64,000 nt of DNA. It comes from Ideonella sp. A 288 (GTDB lineage Bacteria; Pseudomonadota; Gammaproteobacteria; Burkholderiales; Burkholderiaceae_C). Position 1 is the stretch's first letter. Each line of letters begins with the position of its first letter. The notes below the pieces were generated by a model. That model searched no databases. It saw only the letters and a list, made by a program, of their open reading frames with translations, and had not been told where the DNA came from. The stretch spans positions 248,001-312,000 of the forward strand of contig NZ_MWLO01000137.1 in assembly GCF_002198735.1 (NCBI RefSeq), given 5' to 3'. Both the position numbers and the translations under genes were made by a program. Below, piece by piece: positions 39,097 to 48,252 of this stretch.

Positions 39097-39935
39097 TGCT
39101 GACGGACGCTCAGATCGGGCAGTACCACGCCGATGGCTGCCTGGTGCTGCCGGGCTTCAAGTCGGCCGACGAGATCGCGGCGCTGCGCCAGCGCGCGCTG
39201 CAACTCGTCGAGGCCTTCGAGCCCGGCGACCGGCAAAGCGTGTTCACCACGCACGACCAGGCGCGCACGGCCGACGCCGAGTTCCTGGCCTCGGGCGACC
39301 GCATCCACTGCTTCTTCGAGGAAGAGGCCTTCGATGCCGAAGGCCGCCTCACCCGCCCCAAGGCCCAGGCCGTCAACAAGATCGGCCACGCGATGCACGA
39401 CCTCGACCCGGTGTTCGAGCGCTTCTCGCACGGCCCCGCGCTGGCCTCGCTGGCCGCCGACCTGGGCCTGGCGCGGCCGCTGGTGTGGCAGTCGATGCTG
39501 ATCTTCAAGCCGCCGGGCATCGGCGGCGAGGTGAAGTGGCACCAGGACGCCACCTTCCTCGACACCACGCCCTGCACCGTCACCGGCTTCTGGTTTGCGC
39601 TGGAAGACGCCACACGAGACAACGGCTGCCTGTGGGTGCAGCCCGGCGGCCACCGCGGCCCGCTGCGCGAGCGCTTCGTGCGCGAGGGCGATGCGGTGCG
39701 CATGGAGGTGCTCGACCGCACGCCCTGGCCCGACGAGGCCAGCGCGGTGGCGCTGGAGGTGCCGGCCGGCACGCTGGTGGTCTTCCACGGTCTGCTGCCG
39801 CACTGGAGCGCGCCGAACCGGTCGGACCGCTCGCGCATGGCCTACACGCTGCACGCCACCGATGCGGCCAGCGCCTGGTCGCCGGCCAACTGGCTGCGGC
39901 GTGGGCCGGGGCTGCCGCCGCGTGGTTTCCAATAG
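39096..39935 (+). CDS. Phytanoyl-CoA dioxygenase (PhyH) family protein
   Basis: A 279-aa Fe(II)/2-oxoglutarate oxygenase of the PhyH family. The metal triad is visible: His and Asp in VKWHQDATFLD and the distal His in VFHGLLPHWSAPN; Arg for 2-oxoglutarate follows in RSDRSRMAYTLH. The N-terminal YHADGCLVLPGF is the usual PhyH opening. The start codon overlaps the tctC stop (TGATG), so translation is coupled. Hydroxylation of a small imported carboxylate or amide is plausible but unproven. Confidence 0.88.
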   Translation: MLTDAQIGQYHADGCLVLPGFKSADEIAALRQRALQLVEAFEPGDRQSVFTTHDQARTADAEFLASGDRIHCFFEEEAFDAEGRLTRPKAQAVNKIGHAMHDLDPVFERFSHGPALASLAADLGLARPLVWQSMLIFKPPGIGGEVKWHQDATFLDTTPCTVTGFWFALEDATRDNGCLWVQPGGHRGPLRERFVREGDAVRMEVLDRTPWPDEASAVALEVPAGTLVVFHGLLPHWSAPNRSDRSRMAYTLHATDAASAWSPANWLRRGPGLPPRGFQ

Positions 39936-40156
39936 CACGCACGCGGTGCGAACACGTCGATCGATCGAAACGCCCACCCGGTGAGCCGCCGGACCGGTGA
40001 CGACTGACAGGCGTCCGTTGGGGCGACGGGCCATGTCGTCATCAAGCGAACGAGCTTTCGACCGAGGTCACTTGCATCGGCGGCGCATGGGCCACCCGTT
40101 GCGGGACAGCGCTGGCGGTGATGCTGGCAAGGACTGTCGCCGCGACCGGGCCCGGC

Positions 40157-40681
40157 TCAGGCCATCGTCCTGTCTGGCGGCAAGGACCGGTTCAGAGCGC
40201 TGACGGCGGGGCGCTGGCCGCACGCCATCGACCCTTCGGCAACACCCGGTTTCTTTGGCTCGTTGTCCAGATGCGGCCGGACGGCCTGTTTGCAGCGACC
40301 CCGCCGCGTTGCCTTTTGGTTTGCCCACACCCTGGGGCAAGGGCGGGCCCCGACATCGTAGGCCTGCATTTGCGCAAGGCTCAGCGACTGGGTCAGCGAG
40401 CCCAGTTCCTTCAGAACCTGGCCAGAAGCGTCGCGGGTGCGGGCCGCATCGAGCGTGTGCTCGTGCGAGATCATCACCACGCCGTCGGCGGTGGTGGCGG
40501 CATCCGATTCCAGTGTGGTGGTGCCCGGACGCACGGCGTTGCCAAACGAGACCAGGGTGTTCTCGGGCCATAGGCCGCGCCCGCCGCGATGCGATTGCAT
40601 GTCGAAGGCCATGGTTCGCGCGGCTGCCCCTGTGCACCACAGGCCGGCTGCCAGGTCCACGAGACCGAGGGTCGTCTTCAT
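40157..40681 (-). pseudogene. Truncated glycerophosphodiester phosphodiesterase
   Basis: The first part is clearly a secreted GDPD protein: signal-like MKTTLGLVDLAAGLWCTGAAA, then FDMQSHRGGRGLWPENTLVSF, GTTTLESDAATTADGVVMISHEHTLD with the family His, Glu/Asp and His residues, and LSLAQMQAYDVG. After about position 40355 the reading frame no longer resembles GDPD (ARPCPRVWANQKATRRG...) and stops at 40157, so roughly two thirds of the normal domain is missing. It lies in a gene-poor stretch, consistent with decay. Confidence 0.7.
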
Positions 40682-41267
40682 GGCAAGAGACTCCTGCAAA
40701 CAAGCGTTCAGGCACCGCCCGGGACCAGGCCTGGGGCATCGTGGCGACCGCGAACCAGGGCCGACAGGGTTGTCATGACCAAGGGCTTGGGAAGCTTTCA
40801 GTCTCTGCCGAGTGCGCGTCGGTCAGAAGGCCAATGCTTTGACGGCTGCATGTGGGTGGCTGCGGCGAGGCCCCGTCGATCAGTCAGCGATCGCCTGCGA
40901 TGCCGCGCCGACAAGACGAGCTGCCAGGAACCTACCCACCGCGGCCGCCAAGTCCTGACCGGCACCTGCCTGTTGGCTGTCAGCGCCGACAACAGCCTGT
41001 CGGTCTGCGGCAATACGTGCCAAGGAAGTTGAGCCGGCAGAGAGGACCTCACGGCCTTGCAGGTAGCTGTGAGCGGTCGCCGGGTGCTGCTGGGGCAGGC
41101 GTGCATCGAGAAAGCCATCGCGGTTCGCACGTCACGCTGCGCCAACGTAATCCGACTACATTTGTCGTGTATGCATCCAGGCTCCGGTTTCCGGCGGAGG
41201 CGTGCGGACGTGCGTGAATCGCCAGCCTGGTGCCTCTCGAGACGTAACGTAACCGGAGTTACCCACG
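40682..41267. other. Intergenic stretch without recognisable gene
   Basis: About 590 bp, visibly less GC-rich than flanking genes. Short open frames exist on both strands but none has a recognisable domain, codon pattern or ribosome-binding site. Immediately before the ECF sigma gene lies GTAAC (41248-41252) and its inverted copy GTTAC (41258-41262), enclosing the Shine-Dalgarno-like GGAG (41255-41258) 9 nt upstream of the ATG. Confidence 0.5.
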
Positions 41268-42038
41268 ATGGACCCCAGTGCTGCACGTCTCGAGGCCGGT
41301 CCCATCCTTGCTCCATGTTTTCCAGCGAAACAGGATGGGGACGATCCGAACCCAGCCATGCCTGCCGACGAGCAGGCTGAGTTTGAAGGAGACGGCGGCG
41401 CTCCTTCGGGTGACTCGGTTCGCACAAGCGCGCTTTGCGCCGTCGAATCACTGGACAACCTGGCGCTGGCACAGTTGATCGGGCGCGTCATGCGACAGGA
41501 CGAATCGGCTCTGGCCAGCCTCTACGAGCAACTGTCCGGTCGGGTCTACGCCGTCGCGCTGCGCATCACGCGTCGGGTCTCCTGCGCCGAGGAAGTCATG
41601 CAGGACACCTTCTGGCAGGTCTGGCGCCAGGCCCCGCGTTTCGATCCGAACAGGGGCTCAGCGATCGCCTGGGTGATGATGATGGCGCGGTCGCGGGCAC
41701 TGGACGCCGTTCGGGCCCGGTCGCGCGACCCTGTGCAATCCAGCCAGCACCCCATCGACGAGGAAGACCCGTTCCCGGATGAAGCTGCCGACGACCCCCT
41801 CGACCTGTTGCAGGCGGTCAGGCGCGATGGCGTGTTGCATGAAGAGTTGGCCAAGCTCGACCCCCTGCTGCGCCAGCTGATCGGATTGGCGTTCTTCCGT
41901 GGCTTGACACACGAAGAGATTGCCGATCACATGGGTCTGCCGTTGGGCACCGTGAAGTCTCACGTCCGACGAACCCTGGCCGCGCTGCAGTCGGCGCTCG
42001 GCGCCGACTTCAACCAGCTTCAGCTGAGGTATCCGTGA
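41268..42038 (+). CDS. ECF-type RNA polymerase sigma factor
   Basis: A 256-aa extracytoplasmic-function sigma factor. Region 2 reads DESALASLYEQLSGRVYAVALRI, EVMQDTFWQVWRQAPRFDP and GSAIAWVMMMARSRALDAVRAR; region 4 reads LLRQLIGLAFFRGLTHEEIADHM and LGTVKSHVRRTL. An N-terminal extension of about 60 residues before region 2 is longer than average and not conserved-looking. Its TGA overlaps the ATG of the first cupin gene (TGATG). In related loci an ECF sigma factor is paired with a cupin-containing anti-sigma factor (ChrR type), and a similar relation is likely here. Confidence 0.92.
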   Translation: MDPSAARLEAGPILAPCFPAKQDGDDPNPAMPADEQAEFEGDGGAPSGDSVRTSALCAVESLDNLALAQLIGRVMRQDESALASLYEQLSGRVYAVALRITRRVSCAEEVMQDTFWQVWRQAPRFDPNRGSAIAWVMMMARSRALDAVRARSRDPVQSSQHPIDEEDPFPDEAADDPLDLLQAVRRDGVLHEELAKLDPLLRQLIGLAFFRGLTHEEIADHMGLPLGTVKSHVRRTLAALQSALGADFNQLQLRYP

Positions 42039-42892
42039 TGCGCACGCGCATGCCCGATTCCGCGGTGGAGGATTCGTTCGAGTTCACCATGGCCATTGCT
42101 CCAGAACTCAAGCCCATGTCGTTCGTCGCCGGACGTGAAGAGCAACTCAGGCGCAGCGTGTTGGACCGTGTCCGCCAGAGTGCGGACGTGCACAGGCACT
42201 TCACCACCATTCGACGCGAGGACGCCACCTGGGCGGAAACCAGCCCGGGTGTTCGCCATTTCACTTTGAACGCCAAAGGCGGACTGCGCATCGATCTTCT
42301 GGAAGTGGCACCATCAGCCGCGGTTCCCTGGCAGTTCGATGCCCAGGCCCAGGAAGTGCTGGTGGTCGGTGGCACGCTGGCTCTGGGTGCCAGGCTTGCG
42401 CCGACGATTCAACTGTCACCGCTGAATCACGTGGTGCTGGAGCAATCCGGGGGTTGGGGCATGACGGCAGGAAGAACGGGTGCAAGCTTGTACATGCGCA
42501 GCCGCGTCGTTGATCTCGCGCGCTTGCCGGAAGGCGAAGCGCAGTGGTGGCGAGCGGCCCAAGGCGCGTCACTTTCGGCAGCAGGGATCGACTGCCCCTG
42601 GTCGAGCTACCTTGAAGGGGTCGATGCCGCCGTATTGCATGCCCAGGGAGATGTGGCTTCGATGCTGGTCAGGATCGCCCCAGGCGCCGCCGTTCCTGAC
42701 CACGGGCACGATCTCGACGAAGATTGCTTCATGCTCGAAGGCGAGATGTTCCTGGGCGACATCCTGATGCGTGGAGGCGATTACCAGTTGGCTCCCCAGG
42801 GCTGCCGTCATGTCGGTATCGCAAGCGACTTCGGCGGCCTGTTCTACTTTCACGGCGCCATTCCCCCTTCCGCATCCGAGCAGGCACCGTGA
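42038..42892 (+). CDS. ChrR-like (bi)cupin protein, putative sigma regulator, copy 1
   Basis: A 284-aa protein. The second half contains a cupin with a full metal-site pattern: PDHGHDLDEDCFMLEGEMFLG (H-x-H and Glu) and later His in APQGCRH, close to the ChrR cupin domain. The first half (ATWAETSPGVRHF to LNHVVLEQ) looks like a second, degenerate cupin. The N-terminus lacks the His/Cys zinc motif of ChrR-type anti-sigma domains, so sigma binding would need another mode. Start: ATG at 42038 overlapping the sigma stop; a GTG at 42035 is adjacent. It is clearly paralogous to the protein at 43556-44452. Confidence 0.8.
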   Translation: MRTRMPDSAVEDSFEFTMAIAPELKPMSFVAGREEQLRRSVLDRVRQSADVHRHFTTIRREDATWAETSPGVRHFTLNAKGGLRIDLLEVAPSAAVPWQFDAQAQEVLVVGGTLALGARLAPTIQLSPLNHVVLEQSGGWGMTAGRTGASLYMRSRVVDLARLPEGEAQWWRAAQGASLSAAGIDCPWSSYLEGVDAAVLHAQGDVASMLVRIAPGAAVPDHGHDLDEDCFMLEGEMFLGDILMRGGDYQLAPQGCRHVGIASDFGGLFYFHGAIPPSASEQAP

Positions 42893-42943
42893 CCGTAATT
42901 CGAATGGAGAATCTTCTTCAGCAGCGGCACAGCCACTGGCCCG

Positions 42944-43438
42944 ATGAGCCCAACTTTCGTGATGACGAGCGCATGGTGGCTCGATGCCTCGCAGCAGGCG
43001 TGTTGGAATTTGGTCGCCGACGCGCACCGCTGGCCAAGGTGGTGGCGATCGATTCCGTCGGTTGGCCCATTGCCGCGGCTTGCCGAGCCTATGGGCCAGT
43101 GGCGGGCGTGGCGGGCCCTGTTTGGCCGGCCGTTGCGGCTGCTCGTCGGGGCGCGCCTTTCGGAACCCTGTCAACTGATCGAGTGGCAGATTCGCGGCGA
43201 CATCGACGGCAATCTGACCTGGGTACTTGCCGCCGCTGCGAGTGGCGGGTGCGACGTGACTTGCCGTTGGGAGGTCCGCCCCTTTCTTGCGAACCCAGCC
43301 CTGTTGCGATCACTGGCTTGCCTCGTGCTCGAGCGCAGTCACTTTGGCCGCATGAGAGCATGCGCACGGGACATGGGCGTCGCACTGGAATGCACAAGTG
43401 CTCCCCTGCGCGAATGGTCTGGAATGACTCACCGATGA
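42944..43438 (+). CDS. SRPBCC (START-like) domain protein
   Basis: A 164-aa protein with the opening of a polyketide-cyclase/START-like domain: SAWWLDASQQACWNLVADAHRWPRWW split over its first helix, where an acid-strand-helix pattern and W-PRWW are typical. The rest is beta-rich with a final long helix (LLRSLACLVLERSHFGRMRACARDM). Such domains form a hydrophobic ligand cavity. It sits 51 bp after cupin copy 1 and before cupin copy 2 on the same strand, so it is part of the sigma-linked unit. Ligand unknown. Confidence 0.7.
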   Translation: MSPTFVMTSAWWLDASQQACWNLVADAHRWPRWWRSIPSVGPLPRLAEPMGQWRAWRALFGRPLRLLVGARLSEPCQLIEWQIRGDIDGNLTWVLAAAASGGCDVTCRWEVRPFLANPALLRSLACLVLERSHFGRMRACARDMGVALECTSAPLREWSGMTHR

Positions 43439-43555
43439 GAAGCGCTGCCGGTGCCCTACGGCCAGAAACTGCAGCGCATCCTGAGGATGCCTGCGCCAAC
43501 CGGGGCTATCGTCGTGTCGAACCGGTTCATGCAAGCTGAAAAGGCTCGGCACGCG

Positions 43556-44452
43556 ATGGAAAACTCAAAACTGCCCGAGGTCCCTGATCATCCCAGCGAC
43601 ACTTCCACGGCCGACCAGTTATCGCAGCTGTGCGGCATGGTCGCGACGCGGCTGACCGGGATGCGCCCAGCGCCGAATCGAGCGAAAGACCTGCGCACGC
43701 ACGTTCTCCATCAGGTGCATTCGAGCGTGCTTGCGCACCGCGAGTACACGACCATCCGCATGGAGGATGGAGAGTGGGTGCATGCAGCAAGGGGCGTCGA
43801 CCGGCGACTGCTGCGCAGCGACGCCGGTACGCGCGTGGAAGTCCAGCGGCTGAGCCCCGGCGCAACGCTGCCTTGGCCCGACGATGCCAGGGCGCAGGAG
43901 ATCCTCCTGTTGGATGGCTCCTTGTCGATTGCCGGTTGTGTGGCTTCACCGATCGGCGTGCCCGGCGCGGCAGGCTACATCGTCAGGCCACGGTCCGACG
44001 CGGACGCGCCGCTGGTTGCGGCCACCGACGCGACAGCCTATGTCCGTCATCTGCTCGTCGACGGAGCGCAGCTGCCTGCGCTGGAAGCCCGATGGTGGGA
44101 GCTTGCGTGCGCCAGTTCTGGGTGGGTCGACCCGGGACGCAAGCGCTGGCATTCGATCACCGAAGGCGTCGATGTGCTGCCGTTGCGTGGAGACACCGAG
44201 GTCATCTCGATGCTGGTGCGCTTTGCCGCAGGCGCCTGCGTGCCCGACCACGGCCATGCGCTGGACGAAGACTGCTTGGTACTGCAGGGCGAGATGTTCC
44301 TCGGCGACATACTGCTGCGCGCCGGTGACTACCAACTCGCGCCTGCCGGAGGCACGCACTTTGGTGAAACCAGCGATGTCGGCGCGATGTTCTACTTTCA
44401 TGGTGCGCTCGATCCCGTGCTTCGCGGCGTATCCCCGGCGGGGCGTCAATGA
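43556..44452 (+). CDS. ChrR-like (bi)cupin protein, copy 2
   Basis: A 298-aa paralogue of the protein at 42038-42892. The C-terminal cupin is nearly the same: PDHGHALDEDCLVLQGEMFLG, GDYQLAPAGGTHFGETSD and MFYFHGAL; the middle part EYTTIRMEDGEWVHAARGVD matches HFTTIRREDATWAETSPGVR of copy 1. Again there is no zinc anti-sigma motif at the N-terminus. ATGs at 43451 and 43529 are possible upstream starts; 43556 gives the N-terminal length closest to copy 1. Both copies keep the metal ligands, suggesting that both are functional sensors. Confidence 0.78.
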   Translation: MENSKLPEVPDHPSDTSTADQLSQLCGMVATRLTGMRPAPNRAKDLRTHVLHQVHSSVLAHREYTTIRMEDGEWVHAARGVDRRLLRSDAGTRVEVQRLSPGATLPWPDDARAQEILLLDGSLSIAGCVASPIGVPGAAGYIVRPRSDADAPLVAATDATAYVRHLLVDGAQLPALEARWWELACASSGWVDPGRKRWHSITEGVDVLPLRGDTEVISMLVRFAAGACVPDHGHALDEDCLVLQGEMFLGDILLRAGDYQLAPAGGTHFGETSDVGAMFYFHGALDPVLRGVSPAGRQ

Positions 44453-44758
44453 ACGATGGCGCGCGCAGGGAAGGCAAAGCGACCTTCCCGTGAGCTGCCT
44501 CTGGTCAGTGTCAGGACGTGGCCGACCACAGACACCCACGAATGCAAGCCTCCCGGCGGCACGACTTGATCCCTGCCGGAAGACCCGTGGGCGCCACGAC
44601 TGGCAAGGGCATGGGCCGTCGCAACACATCGTGCAGCACCCGCGCGCCTCATAGGGCAAGGCAGCTGCGAAGTACCGGTCAGCGCCAATGCGCCGAGGCC
44701 ACCAGTTCGGCGCGCGGCGCGTTCAGGCGGCCGGGGCCGCGTGCGGCCCCGGTGCGCA
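44453..44758. other. Intergenic stretch, nothing recognised
   Basis: About 300 bp between the second cupin gene and the stop of the convergent TonB-dependent receptor. No coding pattern, RNA gene or strong hairpin is evident. Confidence 0.4.
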
Positions 44759-47700
44759 TCAGAACTCGTACTTCGCCGTCACCTGGATCGCCCACTGCGA
44801 CTCGCCGGCGTTCTGCCGGGTGGTCACGTCCTCGGGGTTGTTGACGCTGTAGACATACTTGCCGTCCTGCAGGCCGGCGAAGTTGACGAAGCGGCGCACG
44901 CTGGGGAAGGGCACCTCGTCGATGCGGCCCCAGCGCTTGTTGAGCAGGTTGCCGACGTTGAGGATGTCGAAGGTGAGCACGCCGCGGTGCTGCGGCAGGA
45001 AGCCGGGCAGTTCCTGGCTCAGGCGCATGTCGAAGGTGTTGACGAACTTGGCGAAGGCCGTGTTGCGGCCCACCGCCTGGCCGCGCGCGCCGTTGAGCGC
45101 CGGGTGCGCCTCGACGATGCTCCAGAACTTGGCCTCGGCCTGCGCGGCGGTCAGCCGGTCGGCGTTGGGGGCGCGGAAGATCACCTCGCCCGAGCCCGGG
45201 GCCTTCGGGATGTACAGCAGGTCGTTGCTGATCACGCCGTCGCCGTTGGCGTCGTTGTTGAAGATCCAGCTGTAGGGCCGGCCCGAGCGGCCTTCGTAGA
45301 ACAGGCCCACCGTGGTGCGGTAGTTGCCGATGAAGGCCTTGGACCAGTTGACCGCGGCGCTGACGCGGTCGCGGATCAGGTAGTTGGAGTTGGACGCGAA
45401 CTCCTCGTTGGCATTGAACACTGCCATGTTCTGCCAGTTTGAATTGGCGATCGACGAGGTGAGCGGGCTGACCTCGTTGGCCCGCGTGCGGGTGTAGGCC
45501 ATCTGCCAGCCGAAGCCGCTGCGCGCCGGCTTGCTGAGCGACAGCGTGATGGCATCGCCGGCGCCGTGGCTGGTGGAATCGGTGAGCAGCACGTTGCCGA
45601 AGGCGGTGTTGCGGTTGGCCCGGTTCTGGCCGCCGCAGCCGGCGCGCAGCGCGGTGCCGCCATCGGTCCAGCAGGTGGCGGCATTCAGCGCGGCGGCGTT
45701 GTAGTAGAGCTGTCGGCCGTCGATACCGGTGGCGGTGGATTTGCCGAGGTTGAGGTTGCGGTAGAACAGGCCCTGCTTGGTCTCGGTGTGCACCCATTCG
45801 GCGCCGGCCACCAGGCCGCCGATGCCCAGCAGCGGCGGCAGTTCGGCGTCGGCGGCCAGGTTGAATTTCCACACCGACGGCTGCTGCACGCCCGGCGCGA
45901 TGAAGTCGACCGCGGCCGCCGGCGGCTGGCCGGTGATGGCAGGCTGGTTGGCGGGGTCGGCCGAGAACCTCAGGCCCGCCGGGCAGGGCGTGCCACCGGT
46001 GTTGTTGCAGGTGAAGTTGGCCGTGGCCACGCCCGTGTTCGAGAACGGGTTGGACAGCCACACCGTGGCCGCCGCGCCCTGGAACAGCCCGACGCCGCCG
46101 CGCAGCTGGCCCTTGCGCTTCTCGCCCAGGTCGAGCTTGTAGTTGAAGCCCAGGCGCGGCTGCACCAGGGTCTCGCCGTCGATGGTGTAGGTGTTGTCGA
46201 AGCCGAAGAAGCTGGAGGCCGCCGCATTGCGGATCGGGCTGTCGGGCACGCCGGTCTTGTCGACCCGCACGCCCAGCTGCACCGACAGGTTGGGCGCGAC
46301 GGCCCAGGTGTCCTGCAGGAACACGCCCAGGTTCTGCAGCGTCCAGTTGGCCGCGCCGTCGTCGATGGTGCGGCCGGCCAGCGGCAACTGCACCTGGTAG
46401 CCCGTGGGCGTGCCGGCGGCGAACAGGGCCGCCGGGTCTGCGCCGCGGAAGGTGTAGAAGCCCTTGGTGTTGGTCAGGAACGCGTTGAAGATGTCGTTGT
46501 CCTGCCAGTCGGCACCCAGCTTGACCTCGTGCTGGCCCAGCGTCAGCGTGCCGGCCACGTAGGCGTCGAGCGTGTTGGTGCGCAGCGCGTTGAAGTGCCG
46601 GTTGTTCTCGGTGCCGGTGTTCAGCGTGCGGTCGCGGCTGGCCGTGGCATCGGCCGGGAACACGAAATTCATGCGCGGCAGGTTGGAGAACGCCGTGGGC
46701 GCGCTCTCGAAATCGCGCTTCGACACCTTGAACTCGGTGGAGAAGGTGTCCGACCAGTCGGCGAACCACTGGCCGACCAGCATGTCGATGGTCTTGATCT
46801 CGTTGAAGTAGTACGACGACAGCGACAGCGCGTCCTGGTTGATGTCGTTGAACTTGGGGTCGGTCTGCTCGGTCTTGGTCCAGCGGACATTGGCGCGGTG
46901 ACGGTCGCTGATGTTCCAGTCGAGCTTGATCAGCGTGTCCTTCACGGTCAGCTCGGTGCCGGAGGGCACGTCGATGCTGCCCAGGTCGATGCCATAGGTG
47001 GTCTTGGCGACGTTCTGGATGGCGGCGATCTGCGCCGGCGTGATGCGCACATTGGTCAGCGAACTGCCCACCGGGCCGAAGCTGGGCGTGGTGCGCGAGC
47101 TGGCCAGTTCTTCGTAGCTGGCGAAGAAGAACAGCTTGTCCTTGATGATGGGGCCGCCCAGCGTGGCACCCTTGAGCTGTTCCTTGAAGGCCGCGGGGTC
47201 GGCGTAGGCGCGGGTGGTGCGGTTGTAGCGCTGGCCGGCCAGGTCTTCGTCGCGGTGGACGAAGTAGACGCTGCCCTTGAAGTCGTTGGTGCCACTCTTG
47301 GTCACCGCGTTGATGTTGGCGCCGGTGTAGCCCTTTTGCGTGACGTCGAAGTTGGCCAGGTTCACCTGCACCGACTGGATGGCGTCCATCGACACCGGCT
47401 GCTTCAGCGTGGGCAGGTTGTTGCCCTCGAGGCCGAAGGTGTCGTTGACGGTGACGCCGTCGATGGTGATGGAGTTGAAGCGGATGTTCTGGCCCAGCGC
47501 CGAGATGGAGCCGGTTTCCTTGTCGGTCTGCGCCACGCGCGGGTCGATGCGGGCGTAGTCCTGCAGGCTGCGGCGGATGGAGGCATAGGCGTTCAGCTCG
47601 CGGCTGCCCAGCGCGGTGCCGGCGCCGACGGCCCCGGTGTTCAGGCCCCCGGCCTGGCCGGTGACCACCACGGTGGTGGTGGGCGCGCCCAGCGTGGCGT

Positions 47701-48031
47701 CCAGGGCCAGCGTCTCGGCCAGCGCCAGGAACACGCCTTCGCGCTGGTCGGTCTGGCCGGCCTTGCTGATGGTGATGGTGTAGGGGCCGCCCACGCGCAG
47801 GCCGCGGGCCGAGTAGCGGCCGTCGGCGTCGGTGGTGGCGGTGCTGACCGAGCGCGACTCGACGTGAAGGATGCTCACCGAGGCACCGGCCACCGGCGCG
47901 CCGTTGGCACTGGTCACGCGGCCGGCGATGCCGGCGGTGGTGTTCTGGGCCAGCACCGGCGCGGCCGCCACGATGGCCACCGCGGCGCTCAGCGCCGTCC
48001 TCGCAAACACGGAAAAGCGATCACTGTTCAT
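44759..48031 (-). CDS. Oar-like TonB-dependent receptor with carboxypeptidase-regulatory-like domain
   Basis: A 1090-aa outer-membrane protein. A signal peptide ends at AAPVLAQ. A CarboxypepD_reg-like domain follows (TTAGIAGRVTSANGAPVAGASVSI), then a plug domain (DYARIDPRVAQTDKETGSISALGQN; INAVTKSGTNDFKGSVYF) and a long barrel ending in aromatic YEF. This architecture is that of Oar/TonB receptors exporting or importing bulky ligands. GAGGGG lies upstream of the ATG at 48031; an ATG at 48079 is less suitable. It lies upstream of the exported nucleotidase gene's stop on the same strand; ligand unknown. Confidence 0.9.
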   Translation of the reverse strand: MNSDRFSVFARTALSAAVAIVAAAPVLAQNTTAGIAGRVTSANGAPVAGASVSILHVESRSVSTATTDADGRYSARGLRVGGPYTITISKAGQTDQREGVFLALAETLALDATLGAPTTTVVVTGQAGGLNTGAVGAGTALGSRELNAYASIRRSLQDYARIDPRVAQTDKETGSISALGQNIRFNSITIDGVTVNDTFGLEGNNLPTLKQPVSMDAIQSVQVNLANFDVTQKGYTGANINAVTKSGTNDFKGSVYFVHRDEDLAGQRYNRTTRAYADPAAFKEQLKGATLGGPIIKDKLFFFASYEELASSRTTPSFGPVGSSLTNVRITPAQIAAIQNVAKTTYGIDLGSIDVPSGTELTVKDTLIKLDWNISDRHRANVRWTKTEQTDPKFNDINQDALSLSSYYFNEIKTIDMLVGQWFADWSDTFSTEFKVSKRDFESAPTAFSNLPRMNFVFPADATASRDRTLNTGTENNRHFNALRTNTLDAYVAGTLTLGQHEVKLGADWQDNDIFNAFLTNTKGFYTFRGADPAALFAAGTPTGYQVQLPLAGRTIDDGAANWTLQNLGVFLQDTWAVAPNLSVQLGVRVDKTGVPDSPIRNAAASSFFGFDNTYTIDGETLVQPRLGFNYKLDLGEKRKGQLRGGVGLFQGAAATVWLSNPFSNTGVATANFTCNNTGGTPCPAGLRFSADPANQPAITGQPPAAAVDFIAPGVQQPSVWKFNLAADAELPPLLGIGGLVAGAEWVHTETKQGLFYRNLNLGKSTATGIDGRQLYYNAAALNAATCWTDGGTALRAGCGGQNRANRNTAFGNVLLTDSTSHGAGDAITLSLSKPARSGFGWQMAYTRTRANEVSPLTSSIANSNWQNMAVFNANEEFASNSNYLIRDRVSAAVNWSKAFIGNYRTTVGLFYEGRSGRPYSWIFNNDANGDGVISNDLLYIPKAPGSGEVIFRAPNADRLTAAQAEAKFWSIVEAHPALNGARGQAVGRNTAFAKFVNTFDMRLSQELPGFLPQHRGVLTFDILNVGNLLNKRWGRIDEVPFPSVRRFVNFAGLQDGKYVYSVNNPEDVTTRQNAGESQWAIQVTAKYEF

Positions 48032-48252
48032 CCCGCACCCCTCTCTGGCTTCAAGTTCGTTGATCGAAAAATCTATCACCCCGGCCAGACGGCCGGCGTT
48101 GCTTTCACGTCATTCGCGGCCCGAGAAAACCCGGCTTGCTGCCCGACCCGCTTTGTGAACTTGTGTGTCGGCTAGCAAGTCGCAGACCACGAAACCGCGC
48201 ATGGTGCCGCGCGGCCATGGCAGGGCCATGACAGTCGGACACCCCGATGCCG

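Noticed and set aside
40852-41217. Open frame in the gene-poor stretch before the ECF sigma gene
   Set aside because: No ribosome-binding site, domain or codon pattern; other frames in the stretch are equally open.
45566-48175. 869-codon plus-strand open frame over the TonB-dependent receptor
   Set aside because: The receptor on the minus strand has signal peptide, plug and barrel features; the plus-strand frame has none.
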